Assembly: GCF_023053635.1 (NCBI RefSeq)
Contig: NC_086187.1
Span: 29,240,501-29,304,500 of the forward strand
DNA: 64,000 nt
Reading direction: 5' to 3'
DNA from: Elgaria multicarinata webbii
Taxonomy: Eukaryota; Chordata; Lepidosauria; Squamata; Anguidae
A program made the position numbers and the translations under genes. This document shows positions 1-11,531 of this stretch, piece after piece. Under the pieces are notes generated by a model, which was not told the origin of the DNA, made no database searches, and saw nothing but the letters and a program-made list of their open reading frames with translations. How positions within the stretch are numbered: the stretch's first letter is position 1; each line of letters opens with the position of its first letter.

Positions 1-420
1 CGGCGGCCGCCGGGCGCTGCCTTCGCTCCCTCCCAGGCCGCTGGCGAGAGCACGGCGGGCTGGCGGAGGCTGCGGCTCGGGCAGCTGGCCGGCGTGGTCG
101 CAGGGGCGCACAGAGGGTGCCTGCCTGGGGCCGGACTGCCGGAGGCCCCTCCCTGCCCCGCCGCTTCAGCTCGCGTGTCACTCACCGAGCCAGAGGCAGC
201 AGCCCCAAGTAGGGAGAGGGGAGGTGGAGCAAGCGGAGGGCAGCCCCGGCCCCCTCGCCAGCCCCCGGGAGTCCCCAAGAGGCAGGCAGGCAGGCAGGCA
301 GGCACGGAGGGACGGAGTGGGGGGCGCCGCCGCCGGGGGCCCTGCAGCCCAAGCAAGCCGGCCTGGCAGCAATTCAAGGCGCTAGTCCTCCGGACTACCC
401 CCGGGGCATCTACACCCATG
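1..420 (-). promoter_or_regulatory. CpG-rich edge, possible 5' exon of the next gene
   Basis: The first 400 bases are GC- and CpG-rich. On the - strand a strong splice donor (exon CTCG, intron GTGAGTGA) puts an exon end at about 186. In the human block the next - strand gene beyond TFAP4 is SRL (sarcalumenin), so this could be a 5' exon of that gene. No recognisable SRL protein is seen in any frame, so the link rests on gene order only. GGCA tetranucleotides repeat at about 281-302. Confidence 0.3.
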
Positions 421-1289
421 CAGGAGGGGAACGGGGTCACTTGAGCAAAGGGCTGATGGGAAGACCAGTTCAAGCTGGGAGGTGTGGCCGAGACCCCTCA
501 GGCCACTGCCAGGTTACACGGCTGCGAAGTTGGGTTTGGCGCTGGATGCCCCTTAGAGCTGCTGCAGCGCATCTCGGGGCCCAGGCGCGTGGGCCTGTGT
601 CGGTGGCACGCACACAAAGTTGAAACCCGGTGCACGGGCATGGACCTAGGCGGCTGAGATTTGGGCAGCTGCTGCTACCAAAATGGAAAAGGCCGATGGG
701 CCACTGAGCGTGGCCCCCAAAGTGGTGGCAGGGCAAAGGAAGGGCAGCCCCAGCAGCAGGGAGTCAGGTGAGCGGCTTGAGGGAGACCCGAACCCTTTGA
801 AATCACCCAGGAAGCCTTCAAAAAACAGACCCCAACTTTCCAGCAGCAGCTTGAGGGCCAGGCACAAGCCCCCCCCCCCCCCCTCACCGTGGAGGGTCGG
901 TTTGTGCCCTTCCCACGCTCAGTGCAGAGCAGAGGTGAGCTCTCCTCATGGCTGCAGAAGCCGCACAGGCAGGGGCACAGAGGGGACACCAGCGCAGGAC
1001 AAAGGCCAGCCAAACGCCCCGCAAGGGACTCCCCCCCCCCCGGCTCCCCTGCAAAATGTCTTGGCCAAACCATCTCCCCTCGGATTAAAAACTGCAGCCT
1101 TAGGACCCCAGAGGAGATGGTTTGCCTCCACCACAGAGGTTTGGGAAAGAACCTTAAAAAAGATGTCAAAGTCCCCAAGCAGCAGGTTCTGCCGAGTAAG
1201 CATTTTGGGCAACGCAAATGATCCAGGGGCGGAGGCAACTCCCCTATGAGGAAAGGTGACAGGTCCTGGGACAGTTGAGTTTAGGGGGT
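421..1289. other. Intergenic, nothing recognised
   Basis: GC-rich sequence with homopolymer C runs near 870 and 1030. No exon with splice signals and no known repeat family was recognised. Confidence 0.4.
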
Positions 1290-1730
1290 CATTTAAAATG
1301 ATGCCTAGTGTGGACAAAATGGACAAGGAGACATTTTTCTCCTTCTCATCTAATCCTAGAACCCAAAGGGTCCATCATCCCATGAAGCTGATGGGTGGGA
1401 GATTCAGGACAGATAAAAGGAAGGACTTCTTCACAGAGCACACAGTTAAACTGTGGAACTCACTTCCACAAGATGTAGCGATTGTCACCAATTTGGTTGG
1501 CTTTAAAAGGGGGTTGGATAAATTCCTGGAGGTGGCGGCGATCCATGGCTACCGGTCCTGAGGGCTACATGCCACCTCCAACCTCAGAGGCAGTGAGCCT
1601 ACATATGCTCCAGTTGCTGGGGAGGGTGCTGTTGCGCTCAGGTTCGGCTTGTGGCTTTCCCCTCTGGGGCAGCCGCTGGTTGGCCCCTGCGCACAGAGTG
1701 CAGGGACTCGAGGGACCCTTCCTTCCGGGC
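1290..1730 (+). mobile_element. LINE 3' end, CR1/L3-like
   Basis: The translation at about 1330-1560 contains FFTEHTVKLWNSLPQDV followed by a Phe-Lys-Arg-Gly-Leu-Asp-Lys-Phe stretch. This is the typical C-terminal tail of the ORF2 of CR1-superfamily LINEs. The following untranslated part (CTGGGGAGG then a GGTTGGCC segment) matches, in order, the copy at 19240-19500. It is a 5'-truncated copy lacking the reverse-transcriptase core, not a host gene. The exact subfamily is uncertain. Confidence 0.7.
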
Positions 1731-2195
1731 TCCTTTTCTGTTCTTGAGCATCTCAACATCTGTCCTAGGTAGGGTGGATGTTTTAGGAAGGCTCCCTCTT
1801 GTGGGCATCCTAGAAATTTCAGGCAAAGGAGCCCAAATTCAGGTATCTTATTTAAGGGTGGGAATTATTCATTCAAGCCCAGTTACAGCTTCATTTTGTG
1901 TTTTGCAGGTGGGGGGGGGAGAAGGATGGATGCATTTTTAGCTGCTTCTTGGTTTTTATAATTCGCCTCCTTACTCTTCTTGTTCTGCAAGCTGAAGCCT
2001 AGCTCAAGAAAAGTGGGGGACGGACAGGCACAAACCCTGCCAGGGGGAGGCGCTGGCGACAGCCTCCGTCACTGGGGCAGGCAGGCGGGGTCTCCCCCTG
2101 CCCCCCCCCAATCCACGTCCTTCCTCCTTCTCCAACAACAACAGCACTCAAAGACTGGCATGCCAGGCAAAGCGTCTAAAAAACAAAGTACAAAC

Positions 2196-2201
2196 TTTAT
2201 T
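2196..2201 (-). terminator. TFAP4: TFAP4 polyadenylation signal
   Basis: Canonical AATAAA on the - strand, about 1.2 kb past the TFAP4 stop codon, followed by a T/G-mixed stretch. Confidence 0.7.
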
Positions 2202-2326
2202 TTGTTTCTTTACAAAGGCACAAGCCTCATTTTCCCCACTTTCTTAACAAAATATAATAGCATCTCAATGAACACGAAGACCCGAAAATTGTAAAAATTA
2301 AAAAAAACAAAACAAAGAAAAATACC

Positions 2327-2331
2327 AAAAA

Positions 2332-2362
<31 letters not shown>
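2327..2362. repeat. A-run plus (GA)n microsatellite
   Basis: Fourteen A residues are followed by eleven GA units, lying inside the TFAP4 3' UTR. Confidence 0.9.
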
Positions 2363-3416
2363 AATAACTGAGGAACAGCTGTGGGCTGGGGAGGGACCTA
2401 CCGAATACCAACAGGCCCTAAACAACACTGGCCCGGACCTCTAGCCAAATGGGGGAGGCGGGGGGGTGAGAAGGGGGGCAACGAAAAGCCACGATCACAG
2501 AACAGGAACGCTCAGGGCGCGGTCAGACCCACGGAACGGATTAAGTGCTTCAAGAACAGGAGGGAACAACCCATGGGGGGGGGGGGAGAAGCCAAAAGGG
2601 GCAGCACTGTCCTCAGCCCACCCCTCCAGACTGAATGGGGCCATCTTTAAAAAAGGGACGCCCCCTCCCAGACTACGGAAAAGGTCTGACGCCTGAAACA
2701 GCCCCTGAGAACGGAGGGAAGCCCATCGGCCCACGCTACAGAGGGGGCTTTTCTCTGGCCACCGGCTCAGCAAGAGCGGCCAACAGCAACTGGAAGCCCT
2801 GGAGGTGGGGGGTGGCAATGGGACACAAGTTCTGCTAGCCAGCCCCCAACTTCTGGGCCTCTTGCCTCCTCTAGATGAAACCCAGGAGCTGAAAATCACC
2901 CCCCCCCCCCCGCCAACCGCTCCAAAAGAGGCGCCCTCTTCAAGCTAGCAGGGATGAAATGCAATGCCCAGCGCCATCCCATCCCAGAGAGACAGCGCAA
3001 AGCCAGCGGGGTCAGGGGAGAGGTGGGGGCACACGGGGGCGGGGTTTCTTTTTTGCCACACGTGACTTTGTGAGGCCACAGGCGAGTTCTCTGCACCCAC
3101 AGAAGAAGTTCATCCCTTGAGTGGAGGGTGCCAAGTCCCGGATCCGTCCGTCCCACCCACTCGCCCAGGACTGGCCCTCCCCTCCCCACTCCCCACCTGC
3201 TCTCCGCTCCAGCGCTCCCCCCACAGCGCTCCCCCCCCTCAGCCCCCCGGCTTGCTTTCAGCTTGTCCAGGTTCTAATGCTCCCTTTTACAGTATTGAAA
3301 GGTCATAAAAGAGACCCAAATTTCATGGTATTTTGTAAAAATTTCAGCATATTTCTCTGAAGTCCCCTCCCCACGCCCTGCCCGGCCCCCTCCCTCCCCC
3401 CGCAGCCAGGCGTGGG

Positions 3417-6400
3417 TCAGGGCATCTCAGCCTTGCTGTGCTCCATGGAATCGCTGTCTTCCGCCTCGGAGTCAGAGGCTGTGTCCGAGTTGGAGGGGTC
3501 CAGGCTGGCCCGGGTGGGGGTCACGATGACGGCACGCCGGCGCTGCTCCTCTTCTTCCAGCAGTTGCTTCTCCTGCGTCCCCTCAATGTGCTGGATCGCC
3601 TGGGGTGGGGGGAGCAGCGTGAGACCCAACCCAGCCACACCCCCTCCTCAAAAGACAGCGTGCGCAAACCAGGCCGGGGGAGGCTGGCCTCCCTCAGACA
3701 TCCCCCCACCCGCACCCCACGGAAGCCAACGTGCTCACCTGAACGATAGTGTCCAGATTTTGCCTGGATGTAGAGATAGTGTTGATCACGGAGGAAGGGC
3801 CCATGGTGACCACGGTGACATGGTGAGAAGGCGGCGGCGGCGCGGGCACAATCACCGTCGGGTGGTGGGTGGGCGCCGGAGGGCCGTGTGCTGGCAGCAG
3901 CTGGATGGGGAGAGAGAGAGGCCCAGCGTCACGCGGCTGCTTCAAAAGGCCCGTGCGGCGCTGTGGAGGTGGGAGACGAGGCCCTTTTGGGTGTCCCAGA
4001 AGCGAGGAGCAGGCCCGAGTCAGAGGAGCAGGCCTGAGTCTGGGCTTGAGAGACACAGGCAGCAACACCCCTGCGAGGGAGGCCCCTGGGCCACTCAGGC
4101 CAGCAAGCGCCAGGCAGATGTGCCACGTCCCCTTCTCCCAAAGTTACCCCAACCCTGCAGGGCCCCGGACAGTCTGTGGCGACGGGAGGGGGAGAACTGG
4201 AGCCCCCTCCCCCAGGTTCAGCCTGAGGTTTCCACATCTGTCCTGCATCAATTCTCTTTTCCAGCTGCCATTTTCGAGACGGCAGGGCAGACATGCGTCA
4301 CTCCCAAAATGGCAGCTGAGCTGGGCAGGTGCAGGCGGACTTTGGTTTTGATGGGCAGCTGGGGAGAAGCCAGCTGCTCAAGGGGCCCAGTCCCACAGAA
4401 GATGGGGGGTTGCTGTGCCCCTCCCCACTGGCCAAATCCTGACACACACTGGCCAAGCCTCTGCCAGTCAGTCCCTGAGTAGAAGAGAGGGTGAAGGGCG
4501 CACGGTCCGGAGGGGCAAAGGGGCTCCAGGCGTCTCACCTCTGGGGAAGGGACGGGGGGAGGGAGAGGGCCACAAAGCTGATGCCCCCGCCAACCCCCAT
4601 CCCAAAGAGAGCTTCGGGCAAAGCACAGCCCCCGCCACCCTTCCATGCCCACATCTCACACAACGCCCTACGTCATCACGGCCAGAGGGAGCTGCACGTC
4701 AGCAGGAGCTCCCTGCCCCGGGCGCAAGAGTGGCACTCTGGGAGTTGCAAGAGTGCGAACGGAGCCTGGAGCGGCGTCGCGGCAGGGAGGGCCTCCCCCA
4801 CAAGCCTCCCGCATTTCCTGTATTGTTGGGGGTGGCTAAAGATCAGCCCCCGGTGACAGCCAAGTCGGCTCTACGTGCCCCCTCTGGCATTTCCCCCTCG
4901 AGACCCTCGCCTCGGGCATTTTCCGCCCGCACAGCAGGCCTCTACCGCCCAGCTGCACCTGCCCGCTCAGGGTTGCGCACACCGAGCCCTTTCCTTCTGC
5001 CAGGAGGCAGAAAGCGTCGCGGACGCCACGCTTCCTGCCCCGCCCGGCCTGGCCCAGGGGAGCAGAGGCGGCAGGCAGGCAGGCCTCCTCGGCTGGGGCC
5101 GCAGAACAGCCAGCCCCCGGCCCCCTCATCGGGCCGTACCTCCCCACCCCCTTGGATCCCGGTCCGTGCGAGTCCGACGGAGACTCCGGGGAAAGGTCCG
5201 GCCAGGAGCCAGGGTATCGCAAGGGGGCTGGGCGCTGGGTGCTGGCTGCACACTCACCTGGCCGCGGGCCTGCCGCTCGCGCTCAGGCTTCTCTGGGTGC
5301 AGCGGCCTCACCTGTTCCTGCTGCTGCTGGAGCTGCACCTGCTGCGCGATCACCTTCAGCTTCTCTGGGTACATGTGGGCCTCCAAAGAGCGCACCTGCC
5401 AGCCAGCCAGCCAGAGAAAGCCCCGGTCACTGGGGAAGGGGGGAGCAGCGCCCCCCGCCCTCCCTCCCGCCCTGGAGCTCGCTGCGTGCAGGGGCGGGGG
5501 AGGGAGGCCCATACAAACGCCGCCTAACGGGGCAAAAAGGCGCCCCGTTCTAACGCCTGCCCCCCCCAACCCAACCCTCTCTGCCCCTTCAACAACCCAG
5601 AGCTCGATCCATTTGACAGCACCCTCACAGCCAAGAGTGATCCTCTGCAAGCGTGGCCCAGACAACGTGTCGCTTCTTCTCTGTCGACCCGGAGGGGTTT
5701 TAAGAAGAAGAAAAGCTCCACCAATCCTCCTCCTGCAGACTCCAGCAGGCGCTCTGCACGTGCTCTGCCCTCACCTGCTCCTCCAGCATCATCCGGACCG
5801 AGCGCTCCTTGTCCAGCTGCTGCCGGAGCTCAATCATCTCCCTGCGCAGGTCCTCGGCCTTCTCGTCCTCCCAGATGTCCGGAGACCCGATGCCCTCGTC
5901 TTTGTCCTCTGCTCTCCGTCGCTTTGGGGAGGAGCCACTGAACTCCTGCCAGGCAGACCCAGGGGTGTTGGGGAGGGGCAGACAGTCAAGAACCGCTCCG
6001 CTGGCAAAACAACAACACCTCCAAACCCCGCCCCCACTGCCCCCACAGCCTCCTGGGGGGCAAGGCCCTTTCTCTGTGGGCAGGAGAGGGATCCCCTTTT
6101 GCCCCCAGGAAAGTTGTGTCCAAGCGAGGGAGGGAGGGAGGGGGGTCCACAGCAGTTACCTGGATGAACCGCTTGAGCTGAGCGTTCTGTTGCAGGAGCC
6201 GCGTCTTCTCCTGCTCCAAAGAGAAAATGTACTCTGCTGTCTGTTGAAGGATCGCTGCCTGGAAAGGTGGGTGGGGGGACACACAAAAGGTTAGAGGGAA
6301 AGCCTGACTTGCCTGGCTCCCCTCCTGCTCCCAAACAAGCCCTACAGCAGCCCTGTGAGCAAGTGCAAAGGAGACCAACGCAGGACAGGAGTCTCCACCG

Positions 6401-9400
6401 AGTCCCGAGGACGCACAGCTCAACGTGCCCAGCTCCTTTCCCTGCCGGGGGTGTGTGTTAGAATGGGGGGTGGGGGGAGGCCTGACGCAAGATCGAGACA
6501 ACGGCCCGCCGATGCAGCGTCCTCTTCCCCACAGCAGCAAACCCAACGCCCCAGTGAGAGCAGCAAGGAGGGCCTGTGTGAATCAGCAGAGCCTGGAGGT
6601 CGGATCAGGCCCAGGGACCACCTAGCCCAGCACTCTGCTCACATGGGGGCCCAATCAGCTGCCGACCAGGAACCCACAAGCAGGACAGGAGTGCAACCTC
6701 ATAACCCTCCCACCCATGCTCCCCTGCTGCTGCTGAACATGGGCTTTCTGCCATCGATCCTGGAGGCAGCACTTGGCCATCAGGACTAGTAGCCATTGAT
6801 ATAGCCGCCTCCTCCTCCTCCTCCTCCTCCAGGAATTTGTGTCCAGCCCCTTCCAAAGCCCTCCAGATGTTTTGCGGTAGCGAATTCACCTCTTTTCTAA
6901 GCTAAACCGTCCCGGACATTGGGACTTTTCACTCCAACCCTTTGATAATTTTAGTTGCCCCCTTTTGCCTCTTTTCAAACCCTGCGACAAGAGCTCCACA
7001 CAGTTTTCCAAGACTTGATGTCTGCGTACAGTACTGGCAGTTTTATTTTTGACTCCTTTTTCAAATGATCCCCAACAGGGAACTCCAATTGCCCCACAAC
7101 AGGCTGGTTTTTGCCTCGGGAGGCGCACGCGCACGCACGCACACACACCAAACTGCCAGCCGTCTCCCTGCGTTTCTGCTTTGCAGTTAATTCCGAGGAA
7201 CCGGACTTTGCCCTTCTGCCAGTTTGGAGAGATCCTTTTGGATCTCCTCACAATCCCTGTTTGTTTAGCCACTCTCCATCTTTTCGGGTCATCAGCAAAC
7301 TTGGCCACCTCACTGCTCCCTCGTAATTTCAGATCATTTATGACAAAGTTAGAAAGCTTTGGTCCCAAGACAGTTCCCTGCGGGACCCCAGTGTTTGCAT
7401 CCTGCCGTGGGGAGAATTGTTTATTTCTCCTCTACGAAGTTTAGCTCAAGTAGAGGCCTGAGAGATAGGAGCCTCCCCCCCCCCCCCGCCCCAACAATGG
7501 GACCAAATGGCACTGGAGCACCTACTGACCAAGACTTAAAAATTCAAGAATCCAGGTTCCTTGTATTTTGTGCCCCCAAATGTCCTCCTCCTGCCCATCA
7601 CCACCTGCAACCACAACTACTGGTGTAAGGAACATTCATGCACCTGGCGCAGCACAGGTATATATATACCTGGAGCCTTTTCAACGCTACCTACATGGTT
7701 CCACATGCAAATCCCCCCAAAAGATGAGGGCTGGGGGTAGGTGGCGGCCCAGGGAGGGAGCCGGGCTGCCACGCCCTCCCTGGACTCAGGCTGCTCCTCG
7801 CCTGCCTGCCTGTTCCTTACCTTGCTAAGCTTCTCCCCATCTGTGTGTGGGATGAGGGTCTTCAGGGACTGGAAGCCCGCGTTGATGCTCTGCATGCGCC
7901 GCCTTTCATTGCTGTTGGCGATCTCCCTGCGGATCCGCCGCTCCTGGTCCCTTTGCGTCTCTGGGGTCAGCGGGATGTTGGCCAGGCTGCAGGGGACAAG
8001 GGCAGGTCAAGCCGGGCCTCTAGTCCCACCCCACGGACCCAGACCGGCCCTGTTACCACCTTCAACGACGGCAACCAGCAATGAAGCAAGGCTAGTGACT
8101 CGGCTCTGGCCTCATGCCACGGCAAGGGCCACGGCTCCGTGGCTGAGTCCTTGCTTGGCAGGTGGATGGCCCAGGCTCCATCCCAAGGTAAGGATGGGGG
8201 AAAGGGCCTCCCAGCTGAAGCTACTGCCAGGTGATACGGAGCCGGAGGGACCCACGGTCTGAACAGGCCGGCTGGGAGCCCAATGGCCCCTCTTTGTCCA
8301 CATCAGAGCAAGCATCACTTTGGAACTAGGTGCGAAATGACAACAGGCTCGCTGCTGTCTTTATGAAAAGCACGTGCCCAGGTCTGTGTTGACGCAGGGT
8401 TCGCATCTGAATTCAAGAGCTCTTGCAGAGGGCCACGCCGCCCCTCCTCCCACATAGCCTTAATCCTAGAAGGTACCGGCCAGTGAGCCAGCAGCTGGCC
8501 AAAGCCTCTCGCTCAGGCCTCAATTAAGCCAACAACTAAACAATCCATGAACGCTCCAGGCACAGCTCTGTCCCCAAAGCAGCACCGGAAAAAAGGTTAA
8601 AAGTAAAGCATCTCCAGCCATTAAATCCAAACACAGTTCCTACAGGAACCCATAAGTACAGGACTCTCTCCTGGCCTCGCAGCAGCAGACCCACACCAAG
8701 GCTTAGCAAAGGAGTTTGGCAGTCCCTAAATTCAGAACGGGGCGGGGGGCATGACAAGGGAACTCTGGCCAAAGCCAGCCTTAATGGAGGGCTGTGGGCA
8801 GGGCTATAGGGCAGCCCCTGCCCCCTCACCCCAGGTTTCACGCATCAGCTGAGACTAGAGACAAGCTGGAATTTTGCGAGAGGTTTTTAGGATTGCTTTA
8901 CGGTACTGTTGTTATCGTGCCTGTTGCTGGCTGCCCTATGCAGAGAGGTGGGTGCACCTCTCCACACCAAATGTGAGGCAGGCCATAGCTTTTAAGACAG
9001 CCCTTTTAAGAGTGACTCGAGGGAAGGGTTGCTCCCCTGGGGATGGAGACACACACACTCACTTCCGTTAGCCTGCTGCTCCCTTTGACCAAACAGAAAG
9101 CCTGCACAACCTGCTTCACTAGAGGTAAGAGTGGGATGAAATGCTTATGTCCGCCAGGGCCAAGAACAAATGCCCCCTGGACCACAATAAAAGTAAATTC
9201 CACCACCGTCACTGGGAGAGGAGGAGAAAAGAGCTTGTGTGGCAGGGTGGTTCTGCTCAGGGGGCGAGTCCTCACTTGGCCTGACAGAGCCCCTGCTCCA
9301 CGTGCAGGAGGTCGGGCCTCACTCCCGGCTTCTCCAGGAAGGACCAGTTGCTGCTGCTGCTGCCAGTCAGTGTCGACAATATTGGGCTAGAGGGACCCAG

Positions 9401-10872
9401 GGTCTGAGGCCGCTTCTCGCCTTCCTTACATTTTACCAACCCTGAAATAACCCACCGCTCCAAAGGCCTGCAGAAGGACGCTCAAGTTCCCAGAGGGGTG
9501 GGCAAAGCAGGGTGTGCAACAGGGGTGCTGCGCCCATGACCCACCTAGACTGCCTGAAGAGGTGCCGGAGGAGCTCAGCCCCGCCTGGAAGCCTGGACTC
9601 AGATCTAGCATGGCTCCGTCCAGAGCGGGTCCTTTTGTCCGGTTATTCCCTCCTAGGCGCCCCCGGGCTGATCCCCGGTGTGCAAACAGGTTCGGGAGCT
9701 CAGCAATAGCGACCCCACCCCCAAGCTGCCAGGTTGCACGCCCTGCTGCGGATCGAGAGGGCGAGCGCTGTGTGGCGCGGCGGCGGAGGGCCCGGATGCC
9801 CCCGGCGGCCGCGGCATCTCGGCGGGGCGGGGACCACCCTGCGCCCACTCCCACCCCGCGCGGCCCCGAGCAGCCCCCGGGCTCCCCTTCGCACAAAGGA
9901 GCGTCTCCAGCGGAGGCCGGACAGGGGAGAGGGCTCGCCCGGCCGCCCGGGGCACCTCAGCGCGGCCCAGCGCCGCGGCCCCGGCCACGTGCGGCCCCGA
10001 AAGGGCGAGCCAGCCGGCAGCCTTTGTGCGCCGCGGCAGCGTGGCCCAGCCGAGCTCGGCACTACATGTCCCGGCAGCCCGCGGCGGAAAGGCCCGCCCC
10101 TTCGGAGGCTGCACAGTCACCGCCAGGCCCGGCCTGGCCCGGCCCAGCCGCCGCGATGGTAGTAAACACGCGGCCGGCGGGACGGCAGCCGGGGAGACGC
10201 GGGCGAGCGCCCAGCCCGGGGTGGGGGGGGGACGGCAGGGCAGGGCAGGGGCGCCCCGACGGGCAGGAGGCGGGGAGCCGCGCAGCACCAGCAGCAGGAA
10301 GGGCGAAGGCGAGGCGGCAGGGCTGCATTGTGCCCGCCCGCCCGCCGCCCAGCTGCACGCCTTCGCCCTCGCCGCCGCCGCCCGCTCTGCTCCGGCCGTC
10401 GCGACCCCCCCAGCCAGCCCCGCGCGGGCAGCCCAGTCCCCGCAGCGGGGTCGGCTCTGGCGCGCAGCCAGCCGGCCGGCCGGCCGGCCACAACAGCAGC
10501 AGCAGCAGCGGGCGGGCGAGCCAGCGAGGGCAGGCGGGCAGCATGGCCGGGGCGCTCGCCCGCTCGCTCGCTGCGCCTGCAAACAGACCCACGTGCGCCC
10601 GCCACCGGTGCTCCCGCTGCTCCGGGCGGCCGCCAAGACGCCTCCCGCAGCACGGGGACGCACCGGCCGCCCTCCCCGCGCGCGCGCGCGCCCGGCCACC
10701 AGCTGCTCCAGCTCGCTCGCCCCTCCGGCCGCCCGCCGGGACTCCGCGGGGCCCCGGCCCGGCTCGCCCGCACGCACACCCACCTGCACAGCCCGCCGAT
10801 CACCTCCTTCTCGGATTTCCTGAAGTGCTGCAGCGACGGCACCTTCTGCGCGGGCACCATAAAGTACTCCAT
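3417..10872 (-). CDS. TFAP4: Transcription factor AP-4 (bHLH-leucine zipper), complete
   Basis: TFAP4 is a nuclear bHLH-leucine-zipper homodimer that binds CAGCTG E-boxes and acts in proliferation and repression programmes. Coding exons on the - strand are 10872-10784, 7986-7821, 6258-6160, 5945-5775, 5395-5258, 3900-3739 and 3599-3417. All junctions use GT-AG and keep frame, giving 335 aa (human about 338). It starts MEYFMVPAQKVPSLQHF. The basic region plus HLH spans about residues 46-100 (ERRRMQSINAGFQSL), running into the first zipper (YIFSLEQEKTRLLQQN). The second zipper is at about 147-190. A Gln-rich run (LQQQQEQ) follows, then a His/Pro-rich stretch and the acidic tail SDTASDSEAEDSDSMEHS. 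The Gln-rich segment has Pro in place of residues that are Leu or Gln in human. The promoter is the CpG island at 9.7-11.4 kb. Confidence 0.97.
6592..7440 (-). mobile_element. LINE fragment with reverse transcriptase, CR1/L3-like
   Basis: Reading the - strand from about 7405 gives GVPQGTVLGPKLSNFVINDL and then VAKFADD. These are the PQG and F/YADD catalytic motifs of a non-LTR reverse transcriptase (FADD at about 7299-7288). The rest of the ORF is broken by shifts, and a (CA/CG)n run interrupts it near 7125-7150. The 3' end at about 6592-6680 has the same GTGCTGGGCTAG-type tail as the other L3-like copies. It sits in TFAP4 intron 2. Confidence 0.75.
7125..7150. repeat. (CGCA)n/(CA)n microsatellite
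   Basis: Alternating CGCACG and CACACA units inside the LINE copy of TFAP4 intron 2. Confidence 0.7.
8120..8275 (+). mobile_element. SINE-like repeat (tRNA-type 5' part)
   Basis: The segment reads GTGGCTGAGTCCTTGCTTGGC, then a box-B-like region, then GGAGGGACCCACGGTCTGA. The tail agrees with that of the copy at 9285-9425, so the two belong to one dispersed family. It lies in TFAP4 intron 1 and the copy is decayed. Confidence 0.55.
9285..9425 (+). mobile_element. SINE-like repeat, same family
   Basis: It carries CCAGTCAGTGTCGACAATA followed by GGGCTAGAGGGACCCAGGGT, the 3' part shared with the copy near 8.2 kb. It lies in TFAP4 intron 1, close to the CpG island. Confidence 0.55.
9986..10595. 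promoter_or_regulatory. TFAP4: Two CACGTG E-boxes in TFAP4 intron 1
   Basis: Perfect CACGTG palindromes lie at 9986-9991 and 10590-10595, the second about 190 bases inside the first intron. In human, MYC is reported to activate TFAP4 through CACGTG sites in the first intron. The sites are seen; their use here is inferred. Confidence 0.5.
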
Positions 10873-11020
10873 GCCCGGCCCGGGCGGAGGGGGGGGGGAC
10901 GGCGCGAGGCCGCCGCCGGGGATCGGGGCCGGGAGCGTGCAAGAGCGAGGCGTGGGGGGAGAGGCGCGTGTCCGTCGGTGGCTCGCTCGGTCCGTCCGCC
11001 CCTCCGTGCGGCTCCGGCTC

Positions 11021-11044
11021 GCGTGTGTGCGTGTGCGTGTGTGC

Positions 11045-11076
<32 letters not shown>
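11021..11076. repeat. 56-bp alternating purine-pyrimidine tract
   Basis: An unbroken GT/GC alternation includes nine GC units in a row, followed by (CT)n. It lies 150-205 bases upstream of the TFAP4 ATG, in the 5' UTR or core promoter. Such tracts readily form Z-DNA. Confidence 0.9.
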
Positions 11077-11531
11077 CTCTCTCTCTCTCCTCAAGGCGGG
11101 AAACAGCTGGTGCGAGCGCAGCGCTCCCTCCCCGCCGGCGCCGCCTCCGCCAGCCACCGGCCCATGTAAACAAAGGACTATTTGCCGCGGCCCCCGCCGC
11201 CCGCCGCCGGCCCGCCGCCGTCGCCGGCCCGCGCCCGCTCCGCCGGCCGGCCCCACCGGCCCCGCGCCCTCAGCCCCCGCGGCCCGCGCCGCCCCACGGC
11301 CCGCGCGGCCCGCCGCTGCCTGCGCCACTACGGGGTGATGCGGCCCATCAGCTGACGGCTTGGCACGGCGGAGCACAGCGAGGCTGGAGCGCACGGGAGG
11401 CAGGCGGGCGGGGCGGGCCGGCAGGGCGCCCGAGGAGAGGGGTGGGTGGTCCACCACAGCCCCCTCCCGGCCGCCGCCCCCTCCCCTCCCCTCCCTCCCC
11501 TAGCCAAGAGCGCTGCCTTCCCGATCCCGGG

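Larger units (their letters stand above)
2175..3416 (-). other. TFAP4: TFAP4 3' untranslated region
   Basis: This is the stretch between the TFAP4 stop codon and the first AATAAA on the - strand. An AT-rich block at about 3285-3360, just after the stop, stands out from the GC-rich surroundings and may be a conserved 3' UTR segment. The cleavage site is inferred to lie 10-25 bases past the signal. The 440 bases between this end and the LINE copy further left hold nothing recognised. Confidence 0.7.
9700..11420 (-). promoter_or_regulatory. TFAP4: TFAP4 CpG-island promoter and first exon
   Basis: A long CpG-dense block surrounds the TFAP4 start codon (10872). The donor at 10783 is GTGGGT. No TATA box is evident. 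CAGCTG sites, the binding core of AP-4 itself, occur at about 11106 and 11348 upstream of the ATG, which would allow autoregulation. The transcription start cannot be read directly and is probably 100-400 bases upstream of the ATG. Confidence 0.75.

Noticed and set aside
1256-1561. A 101-codon frame as a possible host gene
   Set aside because: The WNSLPQDV-type end is a LINE ORF2 tail and recurs in other copies.
9514-11173. Open frames of over 500 codons on both strands across the TFAP4 CpG island
   Set aside because: Very high GC removes stop codons. The peptides are Arg/Pro/Ala/Gly-rich with no known domain and overlap each other on both strands. Only the short TFAP4 start segment inside is real.
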